Source of the DNA: Rhodospirillales bacterium
Lineage (GTDB): Bacteria; Pseudomonadota; Alphaproteobacteria; TMED109
Length of the DNA: 64,000 bases
Direction of reading: 5' to 3'
Assembly: GCA_028824295.1 (NCBI GenBank)
Contig: JAPPED010000034.1
Coordinates: forward strand, 1-64,000
The position numbers and the translations under genes are program-made. The notes under the pieces were generated by a model, which was not told where the DNA came from, searched no databases, and was given only the letters and a program-made list of their open reading frames with translations. Below, one piece after another: positions 17,044 through 26,081 of this stretch. Each line of letters opens with the position of its first letter. Positions within the stretch are counted from its first letter, which is position 1.

Positions 17044-18633
17044 TCAACAACTGCGCCGCTTTGCCAGGGCCTCGGGGGTGTCGAGGTCGACCAGCGGGGC
17101 GCTCGTGCCGCACTCGACCTCACACACTGCCTCGTCGTTGGAGTCCACGACGTGACGGGCGCCCGTGTCGCCGGTCACCCGCAGGATCTCCGCGAAGTAC
17201 TGGCGCGCGAACAGCACCGGATTGCCGCGGGTCCCGTTGTGCGTGGCGACCACGATACCCCGCCCCTCAATCGGATCGAACGCGGCCATCAGCTGGTCGA
17301 CCAATCCGGCGTCCACGTCCGGCATGTCGGCCAGCATCAGGACGGCCCCATCGTGGCCTGCGGGAACTGCCGCAAGGCCCGCATGCACGCTCGACGAGAG
17401 CCCTTCCCGGAAATCGCTGTTGTGGACGAGTGTGACGTCCAGCCCGTCCAGGACCGCCGCGACTTTGTCCGGTTGATGGCCCGTTACAACGATGATCGGA
17501 GCGGCTTCAGAGGCGATGGCGGCGCTGGCAGCCCTGGCAACCAGAGGTTGGCCGTCGACTGACTCCAGAAGCTTGTTGCCGCCTCGCATTCGCTGCGACC
17601 GGCCTGCGGCCATGATCACGGCTGCAATTCGCGGGGCCCGGCTCTGACGCCGGCGCGCGGCCGTTTTCTTCAGCAGGCCGCCGGCTCCCATGGCAATGAC
17701 AGCGGCCGAGTCCACATCGAGATCAGCAGCAAATCGTTCGAGAACCATGTCCAGCCCGTTGCGGGCGGGAGCTCTCGCGCAGCCGGGCAGACCGATGACG
17801 GGCGTGGACTGCAGGGTGCCCAACAGGAGCAGGTTGCCCGGGTCCACCGGCATGCCAAAGTGATCGATCCGTCCGCCAGCCCGTTCAATGGCCGCCGGGA
17901 TCACGTCTCGCCGGTCGACGATCGCCGAGGCGCCACTCACGAGTACCAAATCCGGCTTGCCAAGGAGTGCTTCAGTCAGGGCGTCGGCCAGCTGTGCCGT
18001 TTCGTGTGGGACCGTGCGTTCTTCGGCCACCGTGCCACCGAGTTCCACGATCCGGTTGCCGACACCGGTCCGGGACAGCTTCAGAAGTTTGGGCGTTGTG
18101 TCGGAAAGGGTCGTCAGCACATGCCCGACCGAGAGGGGCCGGAACGGCGCTACGGAAAGCAGGCCCTCGGCAGACATGCAGGCGGTTTCGACGTCGCCCC
18201 TGGGCACGGCAAAGGGAATGATCTTGATCGTCGCGATGAGGTCACCGGTTCGGACTCGCGCCCCATCGGCCAGCGTTGCGATCGTGATGGCTTCCGAAAC
18301 CAGATTGCAGCGTCGCATGGCGCCGGCATCGACCTGGACGAGGCCGTCGGCCGTTGCCATGACGTTGACACGCCCACCGAACGGCTTGCGAATTTGAGTG
18401 CCTGCGCTGGCGGCCGCCTTTGCGAGCGCGGTGGCTGCCGTGTCTTCTTCCATGTCGTCGGGGCCGAGCCGGGCCACCGTCACTCGATCGATGCCAGCCT
18501 GGCACAAGGCGTCGATGTCGGCAGCGCTCAGTACGCGACCTTTGCGGAACCTGGTGCCGGCCACCCGAAGCGAATGGGCCAGGATGGCTCCTTCGCAGTT
18601 CGAGGCCGGCTGCAGGCCGAAATCCACGGTCAA
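17044..18633 (-). CDS. MoeA-like molybdopterin-binding domain fused to MocA/MobA-type nucleotidyltransferase
   Basis: 529-residue fusion. The N-terminal about 1-320 resembles MoeA/MoCF molybdopterin-binding regions (LAHSLRVAGTRFRKGR at the start, DLVLVSGASAIVDRRDV in the middle). The C-terminal about 337-529 is a nucleotidyltransferase with IMAAGRSQRMRGGNKLL, the NTP loop of the MobA/MocA class, and LADMPDVD. In molybdenum-hydroxylase clusters such proteins are expected to attach CMP to molybdopterin, giving the cytosine dinucleotide cofactor of CO-dehydrogenase-like enzymes. Nucleotide choice is inferred from context. ATG 18633 overlaps the preceding stop (ATGA). Last gene of the operon. Confidence 0.88.
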   Translation of the reverse strand: MTVDFGLQPASNCEGAILAHSLRVAGTRFRKGRVLSAADIDALCQAGIDRVTVARLGPDDMEEDTAATALAKAAASAGTQIRKPFGGRVNVMATADGLVQVDAGAMRRCNLVSEAITIATLADGARVRTGDLIATIKIIPFAVPRGDVETACMSAEGLLSVAPFRPLSVGHVLTTLSDTTPKLLKLSRTGVGNRIVELGGTVAEERTVPHETAQLADALTEALLGKPDLVLVSGASAIVDRRDVIPAAIERAGGRIDHFGMPVDPGNLLLLGTLQSTPVIGLPGCARAPARNGLDMVLERFAADLDVDSAAVIAMGAGGLLKKTAARRRQSRAPRIAAVIMAAGRSQRMRGGNKLLESVDGQPLVARAASAAIASEAAPIIVVTGHQPDKVAAVLDGLDVTLVHNSDFREGLSSSVHAGLAAVPAGHDGAVLMLADMPDVDAGLVDQLMAAFDPIEGRGIVVATHNGTRGNPVLFARQYFAEILRVTGDTGARHVVDSNDEAVCEVECGTSAPLVDLDTPEALAKRRSC

Positions 18634-19328
18634 CTCGCCGCCGCACCGCCGCGCCGCACGCTTACGACTTGGGCGAGAATGGCAGCGGCGATCTCGGCTG
18701 GAGCCCGCGCGCCGATCGCCAGTCCAACCGGTCCATGGATACGGGCGATCTCGGAATCCGAGAAGCCTTCCCGGCGGAGGCGCTTGCAGCGGGCCGCATG
18801 CGTGCGCGTGCTGCCGAGCGAACCCACGAAAAAGGCAGGACTTCGAAGCGCAACGCCGAGGGCCGCGTCGTCCAGCTTTGGGTCGTGGGTGAGCGTGATC
18901 ACGGCTGTGCGGGAGTCCGGCCGGAGCGATGCCATCGCCTCGTCGGGCCAGAGGTCGACAACCTCGACGCCCGGGAACCGCGCGGCAGTGGCGAACGCAC
19001 TCCGCGGATCGATCACGATGGTGTCAAATCCAGCCAGAACCGCCATCCTCACCAGCGGCTGGGCAATGTGGACGGCCCCGACGACGACCATCCGGTGCGG
19101 CGGGGTGTGGACATGGACGAACCACGTCTCACCGTCGGCCACGACGGTCCCGCTCTCGTCGTCCGCGAGCCGCCGCGAGGCGTCCGCCACAGCCTCCTCG
19201 GGTAGGGAGGGGTCCGCGCCGTCGTGCGACACGACCCCCTGCGCGCCATCACTTACTCTGGTGACAACGGCGAGCGGTTGGCGGGCGGCACGTGCCTCGA
19301 GAATCCGTGCTAGCGTGGCGTCCTTCAC
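18630..19328 (-). CDS. XdhC/CoxI-family protein, Rossmann-domain half
   Basis: 232-residue XdhC-family factor, involved in binding the molybdenum cofactor and its sulfuration or insertion into xanthine-dehydrogenase-type enzymes. Central Rossmann-like segment VVVGAVHIAQPL and the C-terminal signature VGSLGSTRTHAAR ... RIHGPVGLAIGARAPAEIAAAI are typical of the XdhC C-terminal domain. The start is GTG 19328, since it overlaps the stop of the upstream XdhC gene as GTGA; the frame open beyond it lies inside that gene. Same operon as coxS-M-D-E. Confidence 0.9.
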   Translation of the reverse strand: MKDATLARILEARAARQPLAVVTRVSDGAQGVVSHDGADPSLPEEAVADASRRLADDESGTVVADGETWFVHVHTPPHRMVVVGAVHIAQPLVRMAVLAGFDTIVIDPRSAFATAARFPGVEVVDLWPDEAMASLRPDSRTAVITLTHDPKLDDAALGVALRSPAFFVGSLGSTRTHAARCKRLRREGFSDSEIARIHGPVGLAIGARAPAEIAAAILAQVVSVRRGGAAAS

Positions 19329-19699
19329 GGGGAGTCGCCAACCCGTTCGACAAGTACCTTGATCCGGCCGCCGCACGCGAGTCCGACTTCCCAGGCGCGT
19401 TCGTTCGTCACGCCGAACTCGAGGAGGCGGGCCTTGCCGTCGGCCATGGCCGCCTGAGCTTCACCAATCACGGCTCCTTCGATGCATCCGCCCGACACCG
19501 AGCCGACGATTTCGAGATCGGCATTGACGGCGAGCTGACTTCCCGGCTGACGGGGACTGGATCCCCACGTGGCGACGACGGTGGCCAGCGCGACAGGGTG
19601 GCCCGCCTGCCGCCAACGCCGCGCTTGGGCGAGTACTTCGTCCGTCGGGGCTGCCTGGGTGGCGGCATCTTCCCGCGGCGGCGGAGCGGAATCCGTCAT
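19325..19699 (-). CDS. XdhC/CoxI-family protein, N-terminal domain only
   Basis: 124-residue protein consisting of the XdhC/CoxI N-terminal domain: ATVVATWGSSPRQPGSQLAV, SVSGGCIEGAV and GLACGGRIKVLVE. It lacks the Rossmann domain, which is encoded by the next gene, so the two together make one XdhC-like unit. Expected role is handling of the molybdenum cofactor for the hydroxylase. 17 bp after coxE; the GTGA overlap with the next gene indicates coupled expression. Confidence 0.9.
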   Translation of the reverse strand: MTDSAPPPREDAATQAAPTDEVLAQARRWRQAGHPVALATVVATWGSSPRQPGSQLAVNADLEIVGSVSGGCIEGAVIGEAQAAMADGKARLLEFGVTNERAWEVGLACGGRIKVLVERVGDSP

Positions 19700-19716
19700 G
19701 ATTGTTCCCGTAACGA

Positions 19717-20895
19717 TCAGGCGTGGCGGACAGGCGTGGTGGCCAGAGAATCTGCCAGGGCACGCAGGCTGTCGAGAGTATGGACTGTCCGGGACTCGTC
19801 AACGTGAGCTGCGATCGCGGCCATTCCTCCGGCGCGTGGCTCGAAGGCAGCGTAGCGCATGAGCGGATTGAGCCATACGAGGCGACGGCACGAGCGCCGC
19901 AGAAGCGCGGCTTCGGCTCCGACATCCACGCCCGGATCGCGCTCGAGGCCGTCGGTCACCAGCAAGACCACCCCGCCGTCGGTGAGAACCCGGCGGGACC
20001 AATGCCGATTGAATGACCGCAACGCCGCTCCGATACGGGTACCGCCGGACCAGTCATGCACCTGACTCACGGCGCGCTGCACTGCGCGGTCAGGATCACC
20101 CTGGCGGAGAGCCCGGGTGACGTCGGTCAGGCGTGTACCGAAGACGAAACTGAACACTCGACGCCGGGTCTGGCCCAACGCGTGCATGAAGTGCAGGAGC
20201 ATGCGGGTATAGGCGGACATGGAGCCGGAGATGTCGCACAGCACGATCACGGTGACCGGGCGGGTGCGACGCTGGCGAAGCTGCAGGCGCAGCGGAATGC
20301 CGCCGGTTCGCGACGCTAGTCGAAGGGTACCGCGAAAGTCGATGCCGTCCCGTCCTGCCCGCGTGGTCCGGAAGCGTCGCGTCGGTAGGTCGCCCAGCGG
20401 CCGGACCAGCCTCTGGACCGCGTCCTGAGCCGCCTGCATCTCTTCCACGCTCATGTCTGCAACGTCGATGGAACCCAGCCGTTCCAGTCGGGATGCACTG
20501 AGGGCAGCCGTGGTCGGAGGGGATTCTCGACCATCGCTTGACGGGGGCAGCGCGCCGAGAGCCTCGGCGACCCGCCGTTGGGCCGGAGCAGGGCGACGAC
20601 GCTTCCCGAAGACGTTCGACTGGCCGACCGGTTCGAGGGCGATCCCCTGCCACAGCGCACGAAATGCGTCATCAAACACATCGACGTCGGCGGCGCGGCG
20701 CACCAGGGTGGCACGAAGGCCCCAGTAGACGTCGTCACGCCGGCGGAGGCCAACCGTTCGGAGCGCGGTCGCCGCCGCGATGCCGTCGGCGGGCCCGAGT
20801 GTCATGCCGGCACGACGGAGCAGTCGAATGAACGTGAGCAGATTGGCCGCAATGTGTCCGCCTCGACGCCCGCTTGCGGGGTCGGGGGTTACCAT
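19717..20895 (-). CDS. coxE: CoxE-like VWA-domain protein
   Basis: 392-residue protein with a von Willebrand factor A domain in the C-terminal half. The MIDAS metal site is present as DISGSMS (Asp221, Ser223, Ser225), with SGGTRIG supplying the Thr and TDGLERD the Asp. In the Oligotropha cox system CoxE works with the AAA+ protein CoxD in sulfuration and assembly of the Cu/Mo centre. Here it is 2 bp downstream of coxD. N-terminal about 1-200 is Arg-rich and typical of the family. Cytosolic, possibly membrane-associated through CoxG. Confidence 0.92.
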   Translation of the reverse strand: MVTPDPASGRRGGHIAANLLTFIRLLRRAGMTLGPADGIAAATALRTVGLRRRDDVYWGLRATLVRRAADVDVFDDAFRALWQGIALEPVGQSNVFGKRRRPAPAQRRVAEALGALPPSSDGRESPPTTAALSASRLERLGSIDVADMSVEEMQAAQDAVQRLVRPLGDLPTRRFRTTRAGRDGIDFRGTLRLASRTGGIPLRLQLRQRRTRPVTVIVLCDISGSMSAYTRMLLHFMHALGQTRRRVFSFVFGTRLTDVTRALRQGDPDRAVQRAVSQVHDWSGGTRIGAALRSFNRHWSRRVLTDGGVVLLVTDGLERDPGVDVGAEAALLRRSCRRLVWLNPLMRYAAFEPRAGGMAAIAAHVDESRTVHTLDSLRALADSLATTPVRHA

Positions 20896-20897
20896 GC

Positions 20898-21788
20898 TCA
20901 GGCTGCTTTCCGGTGTGCCTCGGCCAGGAGGCGCGCGGCCTCCGGCCCCCGGACCTGGTCGATGTCGTCCTGGTACTTCAATAGCACGCCGAGAGTCTGA
21001 TCGACGGAGTCGTCCTCGAGTCGCGTGCAGTCCAGCGCGATCAATGCATGCGCCCAGTCCAGCGTTTCGGCGGTACCCGGAGGTTTGAACAGATCGGTCG
21101 AGCGCAACTCTCGGACGAAGGCGACCACTTCCCGTGCCAGCGTGGGCGGTGCCTCCGGCTGACGAACTCGGAGAATTTCGAACTCGCGGGCGGCATCCGG
21201 GTATCCCACCCAGTGGTAGAGGCAGCGCCGTTTGAGGGCATCGTGGACCTCGCGAGTCCGATTGGACGTGAGAACGACCGGCGGCGGACTGGCCGCAACG
21301 ACGGTGCCGAACTCAGGAATGGTGACTCGAAAATCGGAGAGCAATTCAAGCAAGAGTGCTTCGAAGGGGGCGTCGGCGCGATCGACTTCATCGATCAGGA
21401 GTACCGGCGGGCCGTCCTCGTGGGCTTCCATGGCCTCCAGCAGGGGGCGGCGCACCAGGAATTGGTCGGTGTACAAGTCGGGCGGATCGTCGTCGTTCTT
21501 CACCGACTGGAGGGCCAGCATCTGCGCCGGGTAGTTCCACTCGTAGACGGCGCTCGCGAGATCGAGACCGTCGTGGCAGGAGAGCCGCACCAGCTTGCGC
21601 CCGAGTCCGGTCGCCAGCACGTTGGCGATTTCCGTCTTGCCCACGCCGGTTTCACCCTCGAGAAGCAGGGGACGTTCCATGCGCAAGGCCAAATAGACGA
21701 CCGTGGCCAAAGCCCGGTCGGCGACGTAGTGGCCCGCCTGCAGCAGTTCCAACGTGGCGTCGACCGAAGCCGGCACGGCGTGTGGCAT
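20898..21788 (-). CDS. coxD: CoxD-like MoxR-family AAA+ ATPase
   Basis: 296-residue MoxR-type AAA+ ATPase. Walker A GETGVGKT at 45-52, Walker B VLLIDEVD with Asp133-Glu134, and sensor segment VLTSNRTREV. Acts as a chaperone ATPase with the VWA protein CoxE in maturation of CO-dehydrogenase-type enzymes. Placed between coxM and coxE, the usual MoxR/VWA pairing. Confidence 0.93.
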   Translation of the reverse strand: MPHAVPASVDATLELLQAGHYVADRALATVVYLALRMERPLLLEGETGVGKTEIANVLATGLGRKLVRLSCHDGLDLASAVYEWNYPAQMLALQSVKNDDDPPDLYTDQFLVRRPLLEAMEAHEDGPPVLLIDEVDRADAPFEALLLELLSDFRVTIPEFGTVVAASPPPVVLTSNRTREVHDALKRRCLYHWVGYPDAAREFEILRVRQPEAPPTLAREVVAFVRELRSTDLFKPPGTAETLDWAHALIALDCTRLEDDSVDQTLGVLLKYQDDIDQVRGPEAARLLAEAHRKAA

Positions 21789-21805
21789 TTTCAGGGTGTC
21801 CCGCG

Positions 21806-22597
21806 CTAGCAGGCTGCGACGGCCCGCTTCGCCATGATGCCGATTAGGTGTGCGCGGTAAGCGGCGCTCGCGTGCAGGTCGCTGGTGAGGCCTGCTTCGT
21901 CCACCGGTACGCCGGCCGCCGCTTCGGGGGTGAATGATGCGTCGAGGGCAGCCTCGAACGCTGGATAGCGGGCGGCATATGGCCCGGCGCCGGTCACTGC
22001 CACGCGTACCCCGTCAGCGTGTCGGGCGACGAACACGCCGACCAGCGCAAATCGTGAAGCTGGATTGGGAGCCTTTTGGTAGCCCGCCTGGGCTGGTGTG
22101 GCGAAGCGGACGGCAGTGACGAGCTCGCCGGGTGCCAGCGCGGTCGAGAAAAAGCCCGTGAAGAAATCCGCCGCGGCGATCGTGCGCCGGTTGGTGATCA
22201 CTTCTGCGTCAAGCGCCAACAAGGCCGCCGGATAGTCGGCCGCAGGGTCTGCATTCGCGATGGATCCGCCAATGGTTCCCCGGTTCCGAACGGCCGGGTC
22301 GCCGATGCGGCTGGCAAGCTCCGCCAGCGCCGGCATGCGGTCTGCAACCAACGCGGAGGCGGCAACTTCGGCGTGGGTAGAGGAGGCTCCGATCCGGAGT
22401 CGGCCATCCTCTTCGGAGATGCCGCGCAATTCCTCGACGCCTCCGAGGTCGATCAGGTCGCTGGGATTGGCGAGGCGAAATTTCATCGTAGGAAGCAGTG
22501 TCATGCCGCCAGCGAGATAGCTGCCGTCTTCCGTGGATGCGGCGAGCTGGACCGCAGCGTCCAGGGTGGCCGGCTGATGGTAGGTGAAGCGATACAC
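21806..22597 (-). CDS. coxM: CoxM-like FAD-binding subunit of a molybdenum hydroxylase
   Basis: FAD subunit that passes electrons from the iron-sulfur subunit to the quinone or other acceptor. FAD-binding motifs AGGMTLLP (29-36) and TIGGSIANADPAAD (108-121) are the two classical signatures, slightly varied from AGGHSLLP and TIGGSLAHADP. The start GTG 22597 gives VYRFTYHQPATL, the usual N-terminus, with AGGG upstream, and lies 11 bp after the coxS stop; 263 residues, a little shorter than typical. No large subunit gene lies between this gene and coxS or after it. Confidence 0.93.
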   Translation of the reverse strand: MYRFTYHQPATLDAAVQLAASTEDGSYLAGGMTLLPTMKFRLANPSDLIDLGGVEELRGISEEDGRLRIGASSTHAEVAASALVADRMPALAELASRIGDPAVRNRGTIGGSIANADPAADYPAALLALDAEVITNRRTIAAADFFTGFFSTALAPGELVTAVRFATPAQAGYQKAPNPASRFALVGVFVARHADGVRVAVTGAGPYAARYPAFEAALDASFTPEAAAGVPVDEAGLTSDLHASAAYRAHLIGIMAKRAVAAC

Positions 22598-22608
22598 GGG
22601 TCGGCCCT

Positions 22609-23094
22609 CTACTGACGCATGGCGGCGGCACCGGCCAGCACCGCCTGCACGATGTTGTGGTAGCCGGTACACCGGCAAATGTTGCCTTCAAGGCCCTCGC
22701 GTACCCGCTCCGGAGTCAACGGTTCCGCCGACTGCGCGAGTTCGATGGCCGTCATCACCATGCCCGGAGTACAGAAGCCGCACTGCAGGCCATGATGTTG
22801 GCGGAACGCCTCCTGCATGGGGTGGAGCGACCCGTCGGCGTCGGCCAGCCCCTCAATGGTGCGAACCTCTCGGCCGGCCGCCTGCACCGCCAGCACGCTG
22901 CACGACTTGACGGCGATGCCGTCGAGGTGCACCACGCATGCCCCGCACTGGCTGGTGTCGCAGCCGATATGCGTGCCGGTGAGCCGGAGAGTGTCACGCA
23001 GAAAGTCCACGAGCAGCGTGCGCGGTTCCGCAGGACCTTCAACGTCCTTGCCGTTCACACGGAAGGTAATGGGAGCGGACTGGTCGGTTGCCAC
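22609..23094 (-). CDS. coxS: CoxS-like [2Fe-2S] subunit of a molybdenum hydroxylase
   Basis: 161-residue iron-sulfur subunit. The plant-type [2Fe-2S] cluster is bound by Cys45, Cys50, Cys53 and Cys65, the second cluster by Cys105, Cys108, Cys140 and Cys142 (CGFCTPG and CRCTGY). The start is GTG 23094 with GGAGG 6 nt upstream; the longer open frame before it is unrelated. First gene of the minus-strand cox operon, divergent from the decarboxylase gene with a 298-bp gap in which no other gene is seen. Confidence 0.96.
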   Translation of the reverse strand: MATDQSAPITFRVNGKDVEGPAEPRTLLVDFLRDTLRLTGTHIGCDTSQCGACVVHLDGIAVKSCSVLAVQAAGREVRTIEGLADADGSLHPMQEAFRQHHGLQCGFCTPGMVMTAIELAQSAEPLTPERVREGLEGNICRCTGYHNIVQAVLAGAAAMRQ

Positions 23095-23100
23095 GGGTTT

Positions 23101-23105
23101 CCTCC
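23101..23105 (-). promoter_or_regulatory. Ribosome-binding site deciding the coxS start
   Basis: A perfect GGAGG on the minus strand ends 6 nt before GTG 23094. It settles the start of coxS against longer in-frame alternatives reaching 23214. Confidence 0.8.
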
Positions 23106-23392
23106 GGACCGGGCTGGGCGGGCGCCGGCCATGCCGGCACCGAACCGTCAAGATGAAGCGAAAAGGCCAATGGGTCAATTCGCAGGAACCGGGAGCGGGA
23201 CCGCTGTCCCGCACTCCGTACCCCCCTCTAGCCGGGGTGCAGCCCGCCGAACCCAGCGCTTCATGGAGTCGTCAGTGCCCGCCTGCCCCTACGTATCTCG
23301 TCCCGGCCGTGGCAGGATCACCGCGTGACCCCGACGGAGGCAGGGGAACGGCGTCCCGCCGCTGTTCGGGAGTACGGCAAGGAGATCTGATC

Positions 23393-24844
23393 GTGGATTC
23401 GGACACCTTCCGCGCTCATGCGCACGCATTTGTCGATTGGATGGCGGATTATCTGGCTGGTATCGAGCAGCGACCGGTTCGTGCGCAAGTTCGGCCAGGT
23501 GACGTCCTGCGCTTGCTGCCTGCGGAGCCTCCGGCGAAGGGCGAACCCATGGAGGCGATTTTTGCCGACTTCGAAAGGGACATTCTCCCGGGCGTGACCC
23601 ACTGGCAGCATCCTCGGTTCTTCGCCTATTTCCCGGCGAATGCCAGCCCGCCGTCCGTGTTGGCGGAAATGCTGACCGCGGTTCTTGGAGTCAACTGCAT
23701 GGCGTGGGAGACGTCGCCCGCGGGGACGGAACTCGAAACGCGGGTACTCGAATGGCTCCGACAGATGCTGGACCTGCCGGAAAGCTTCGAAGGCGTGATT
23801 CAGGACTCCGCTTCAAGCGCCACGCTGGTGGCTCTTCTTGCCGCCTGCGAGCGGGCCACAGACGGCGCGGCCGCGGCTCGCGGTCTTGCGGGGCATCGCG
23901 CCCATACCGTCTACGCCTCCGCCGAGACGCACTCCTCCATCGACAAGGGGTTGATGATCGCGGGGCTGGGCCGGGAAAATTTGCGGAAGATCCCGACGGA
24001 TTCGTCGTTCGCGCTGCGACCCGAGGCGCTCGCCAACATGATCCGTCAGGACCGGGAAGCCGGACTGATCCCTGCGTGCGTGGTGGCCACCCTCGGTACG
24101 ACGGCCGTCGGCGGAATCGATCCGCTCGCCGCCATTGCTGCGATCACGCGTCGGGAAGGCCTGTATCTCCATGTGGATGCCGCATGGGCTGGAAGCGCCC
24201 TTGTTTGCGAGGAGTTCCGGCAACTGCTCGCCGGGATCGACGACGTCGACAGCTTCGTGTTCAATCCGCACAAATGGCTGCTCACCAACTTCGACTGTTC
24301 TGTCCAGTTTTTCCGTAACATGGGAGAAGTCGAACGAGCTCTCACGGTATCGCCGGCGTACCTCCGGACCGCGGCCGGCGACCAGATCATCGACTATCGC
24401 AACCGGAGCGTTCCGTTGGGCAGGCGGTTCCGGGCGCTGAAGCTCTGGTTCGTGATCCGGCACTACGGCATCGCGGGGCTGCAGGCGCATGTGCGTCGCC
24501 ACATCGAACTGGCCCGGGAGCTCGAGACGCGGATTCGACACGCGCCTGGTTTCACCCTGGCCGCGCCGCGGTCCCTGTCCCTCGTCACATTCCGATATTG
24601 CCCGGAGGGCCTGGAAGACGAAGCGGCAGTGGACCGGGTCAATCGGGACCTGCTGGTTCGGGTGAACGAAGGCGGACTGGCGTACCTCAGTCCGTGCGAG
24701 GCCCGCGGCCGGGTCGCCTTGCGGCTCGCAATTGGGGCACCGGCAACGGAATCCCGACACGTCGCCGAGGCCTGGGATCACATCGCGCATCTGGCTAGCC
24801 TTTGCGTCCCGCCAGCGTCGGGGGGCGGTGCCGGCACACCTTGA
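23393..24844 (+). CDS. Group II PLP-dependent decarboxylase (aromatic-L-amino-acid decarboxylase-like)
   Basis: 483-residue pyridoxal-phosphate enzyme of the DOPA/tyrosine/tryptophan decarboxylase group. Conserved features: [23 protein letters not shown] near 65-90, DSASSATL for the phosphate region, [10 protein letters not shown] with the cofactor-stacking His, [10 protein letters not shown] with the PLP Asp, and [12 protein letters not shown] with the Schiff-base Lys294. GTG 23393 has AAGGAG 8 nt upstream and is preferred to the long unconserved upstream frame. The substrate is not predictable; aromatic amines or, less likely, other amino acids. Convergent with the PotF-like gene. Confidence 0.9.
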   Translation: MDSDTFRAHAHAFVDWMADYLAGIEQRPVRAQVRPGDVLRLLPAEPPAKGEPMEAIFADFERDILPGVTHWQHPRFFAYFPANASPPSVLAEMLTAVLGVNCMAWETSPAGTELETRVLEWLRQMLDLPESFEGVIQDSASSATLVALLAACERATDGAAAARGLAGHRAHTVYASAETHSSIDKGLMIAGLGRENLRKIPTDSSFALRPEALANMIRQDREAGLIPACVVATLGTTAVGGIDPLAAIAAITRREGLYLHVDAAWAGSALVCEEFRQLLAGIDDVDSFVFNPHKWLLTNFDCSVQFFRNMGEVERALTVSPAYLRTAAGDQIIDYRNRSVPLGRRFRALKLWFVIRHYGIAGLQAHVRRHIELARELETRIRHAPGFTLAAPRSLSLVTFRYCPEGLEDEAAVDRVNRDLLVRVNEGGLAYLSPCEARGRVALRLAIGAPATESRHVAEAWDHIAHLASLCVPPASGGGAGTP

Positions 24845-24916
24845 CGGCGGTTACTGAGAGCGGCGGCGCTCCGGTGCGCGGGACCATGGAAACCGGTGTC
24901 CGCGGGGGTCTCCCGT

Positions 24917-26005
24917 TCACCGGGCCCCGCGGACACGAGTCCACAAACGGCTGACGAACTCCTGCACCTCCGGTGGGTACGGGCTTGCGACGTAGAGGCT
25001 TGCCCGTACCTCGTCGGACGGATGAACACCCGGCTCCGTGATCAGCTCGGCGTCGAGGTGCGGACATGCCGCGGCGTTGGCGTTGGCGTAGAACACATGA
25101 TTGGAGATCTCGGCGATCACATCCGGCCGCATGACGTAGTTGATGAAACGGTGCGCGTGTTCCGGATTGGGGGAGTCTGCCGGGATCGCCATCATGTCGA
25201 TCCACATGAGGGCCCCTTCTTCCGGGATCACGTAGCGGATCTCGGCGTCGTTGCCGGCTTCCAGGCTGCGCGCGCGCGCCTGCAGCATGTCGCCCGACCA
25301 CCCCATGGTCAGGCAGATGTCGCCGTTCGCCAGCGCTTGGATTTGCTCGGAGTTGTGAAAGCCGCGGATATATGGCCGGATGGCCATCAGGACGGGTTCC
25401 ACCCTTGCGATCACGTCGGGATCCTGGCTGTCCGGGTTCTCGCCGATAAAGCTGAGAACGGCTGGAATGACTTCGTCCGGCTCATCCAGGACATACACCC
25501 CGCAGTCGGCGAACCTGGAGACGACTACCGGATCGAACAGCATCTGCCATGAGTTGGTGGGAGCAGCGGCATCGCGCTCGGCGATCTGTCGGGCGTTGTA
25601 GCCGAGCCCGGTCGTGCCCCACAGGTAGGGTACCCCGTGGCGATTGCCGGGATCCCACCGACGGATCTGCGTCATGAATTGGGGGCTCATGTGCCGGAGA
25701 TTCGGCAGCTGACGCTCATCCAGCGCCTGAAACACGCCGGCCAGACGCTGCCGGGCGAGGAAACTGCCGCTGGGCACGACGACGTCATATCCGCTATTCC
25801 CCACGAGCAACTCTGTTTCGAGGGTGTAGTTGGAATCGAAAACGTCGTAGATCACCCGGATGCCGGTTTCGGCTTCGAAGCCCGAAACGATGTCCGGATC
25901 GATGTAGTCGGACCAGTTGTACACCTTGACAACGGCGGTGTCGGTGGCCGCGGCCGAGACCGTGAGCAGCGTCACTGCACAGGTCAGCAAGAGGGTCGGT
26001 CTGAT
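24917..26005 (-). CDS. PotF-like polyamine-type periplasmic binding protein, orphan; start uncertain
   Basis: Type 2 periplasmic binding protein of the spermidine/putrescine family. Mature part begins with VKVYNWSDYIDPDIVSGFE, the classical PotD/PotF N-terminus, and continues with VFDSNYTLETELLVG, VPSGSFLARQ and PYLWGTTGLGYN. About 362 residues counted from 26005. The signal peptide is best read from ATC 26005 (then RPTLLLTCAVTLLTVSAAA), with AGGGAGG 5 nt upstream; the only in-frame ATGs are 26086 and 26125, with weak ribosome sites and a poor signal-peptide n-region. No permease or ATPase gene is adjacent, so it is an orphan that must share a transporter or act as a sensor ligand protein. 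Confidence 0.85.
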   Translation of the reverse strand: MRPTLLLTCAVTLLTVSAAATDTAVVKVYNWSDYIDPDIVSGFEAETGIRVIYDVFDSNYTLETELLVGNSGYDVVVPSGSFLARQRLAGVFQALDERQLPNLRHMSPQFMTQIRRWDPGNRHGVPYLWGTTGLGYNARQIAERDAAAPTNSWQMLFDPVVVSRFADCGVYVLDEPDEVIPAVLSFIGENPDSQDPDVIARVEPVLMAIRPYIRGFHNSEQIQALANGDICLTMGWSGDMLQARARSLEAGNDAEIRYVIPEEGALMWIDMMAIPADSPNPEHAHRFINYVMRPDVIAEISNHVFYANANAAACPHLDAELITEPGVHPSDEVRASLYVASPYPPEVQEFVSRLWTRVRGAR

Positions 26006-26081
26006 GACGGCCTCCCTGGATTGGGTCGCGCGTCGGCGCGTGAACCAGTGGCCAGACGGACACCCGCTGCTGCGACCATGG

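Noticed and set aside
17860-19362. 500-codon frame antisense to the MoeA-MocA and xdhC genes
   Set aside because: The opposite strand encodes conserved proteins with stop-start overlaps; this frame is Arg/Ser/Pro rich without motifs. I also checked whether a coxL could hide here and found none.
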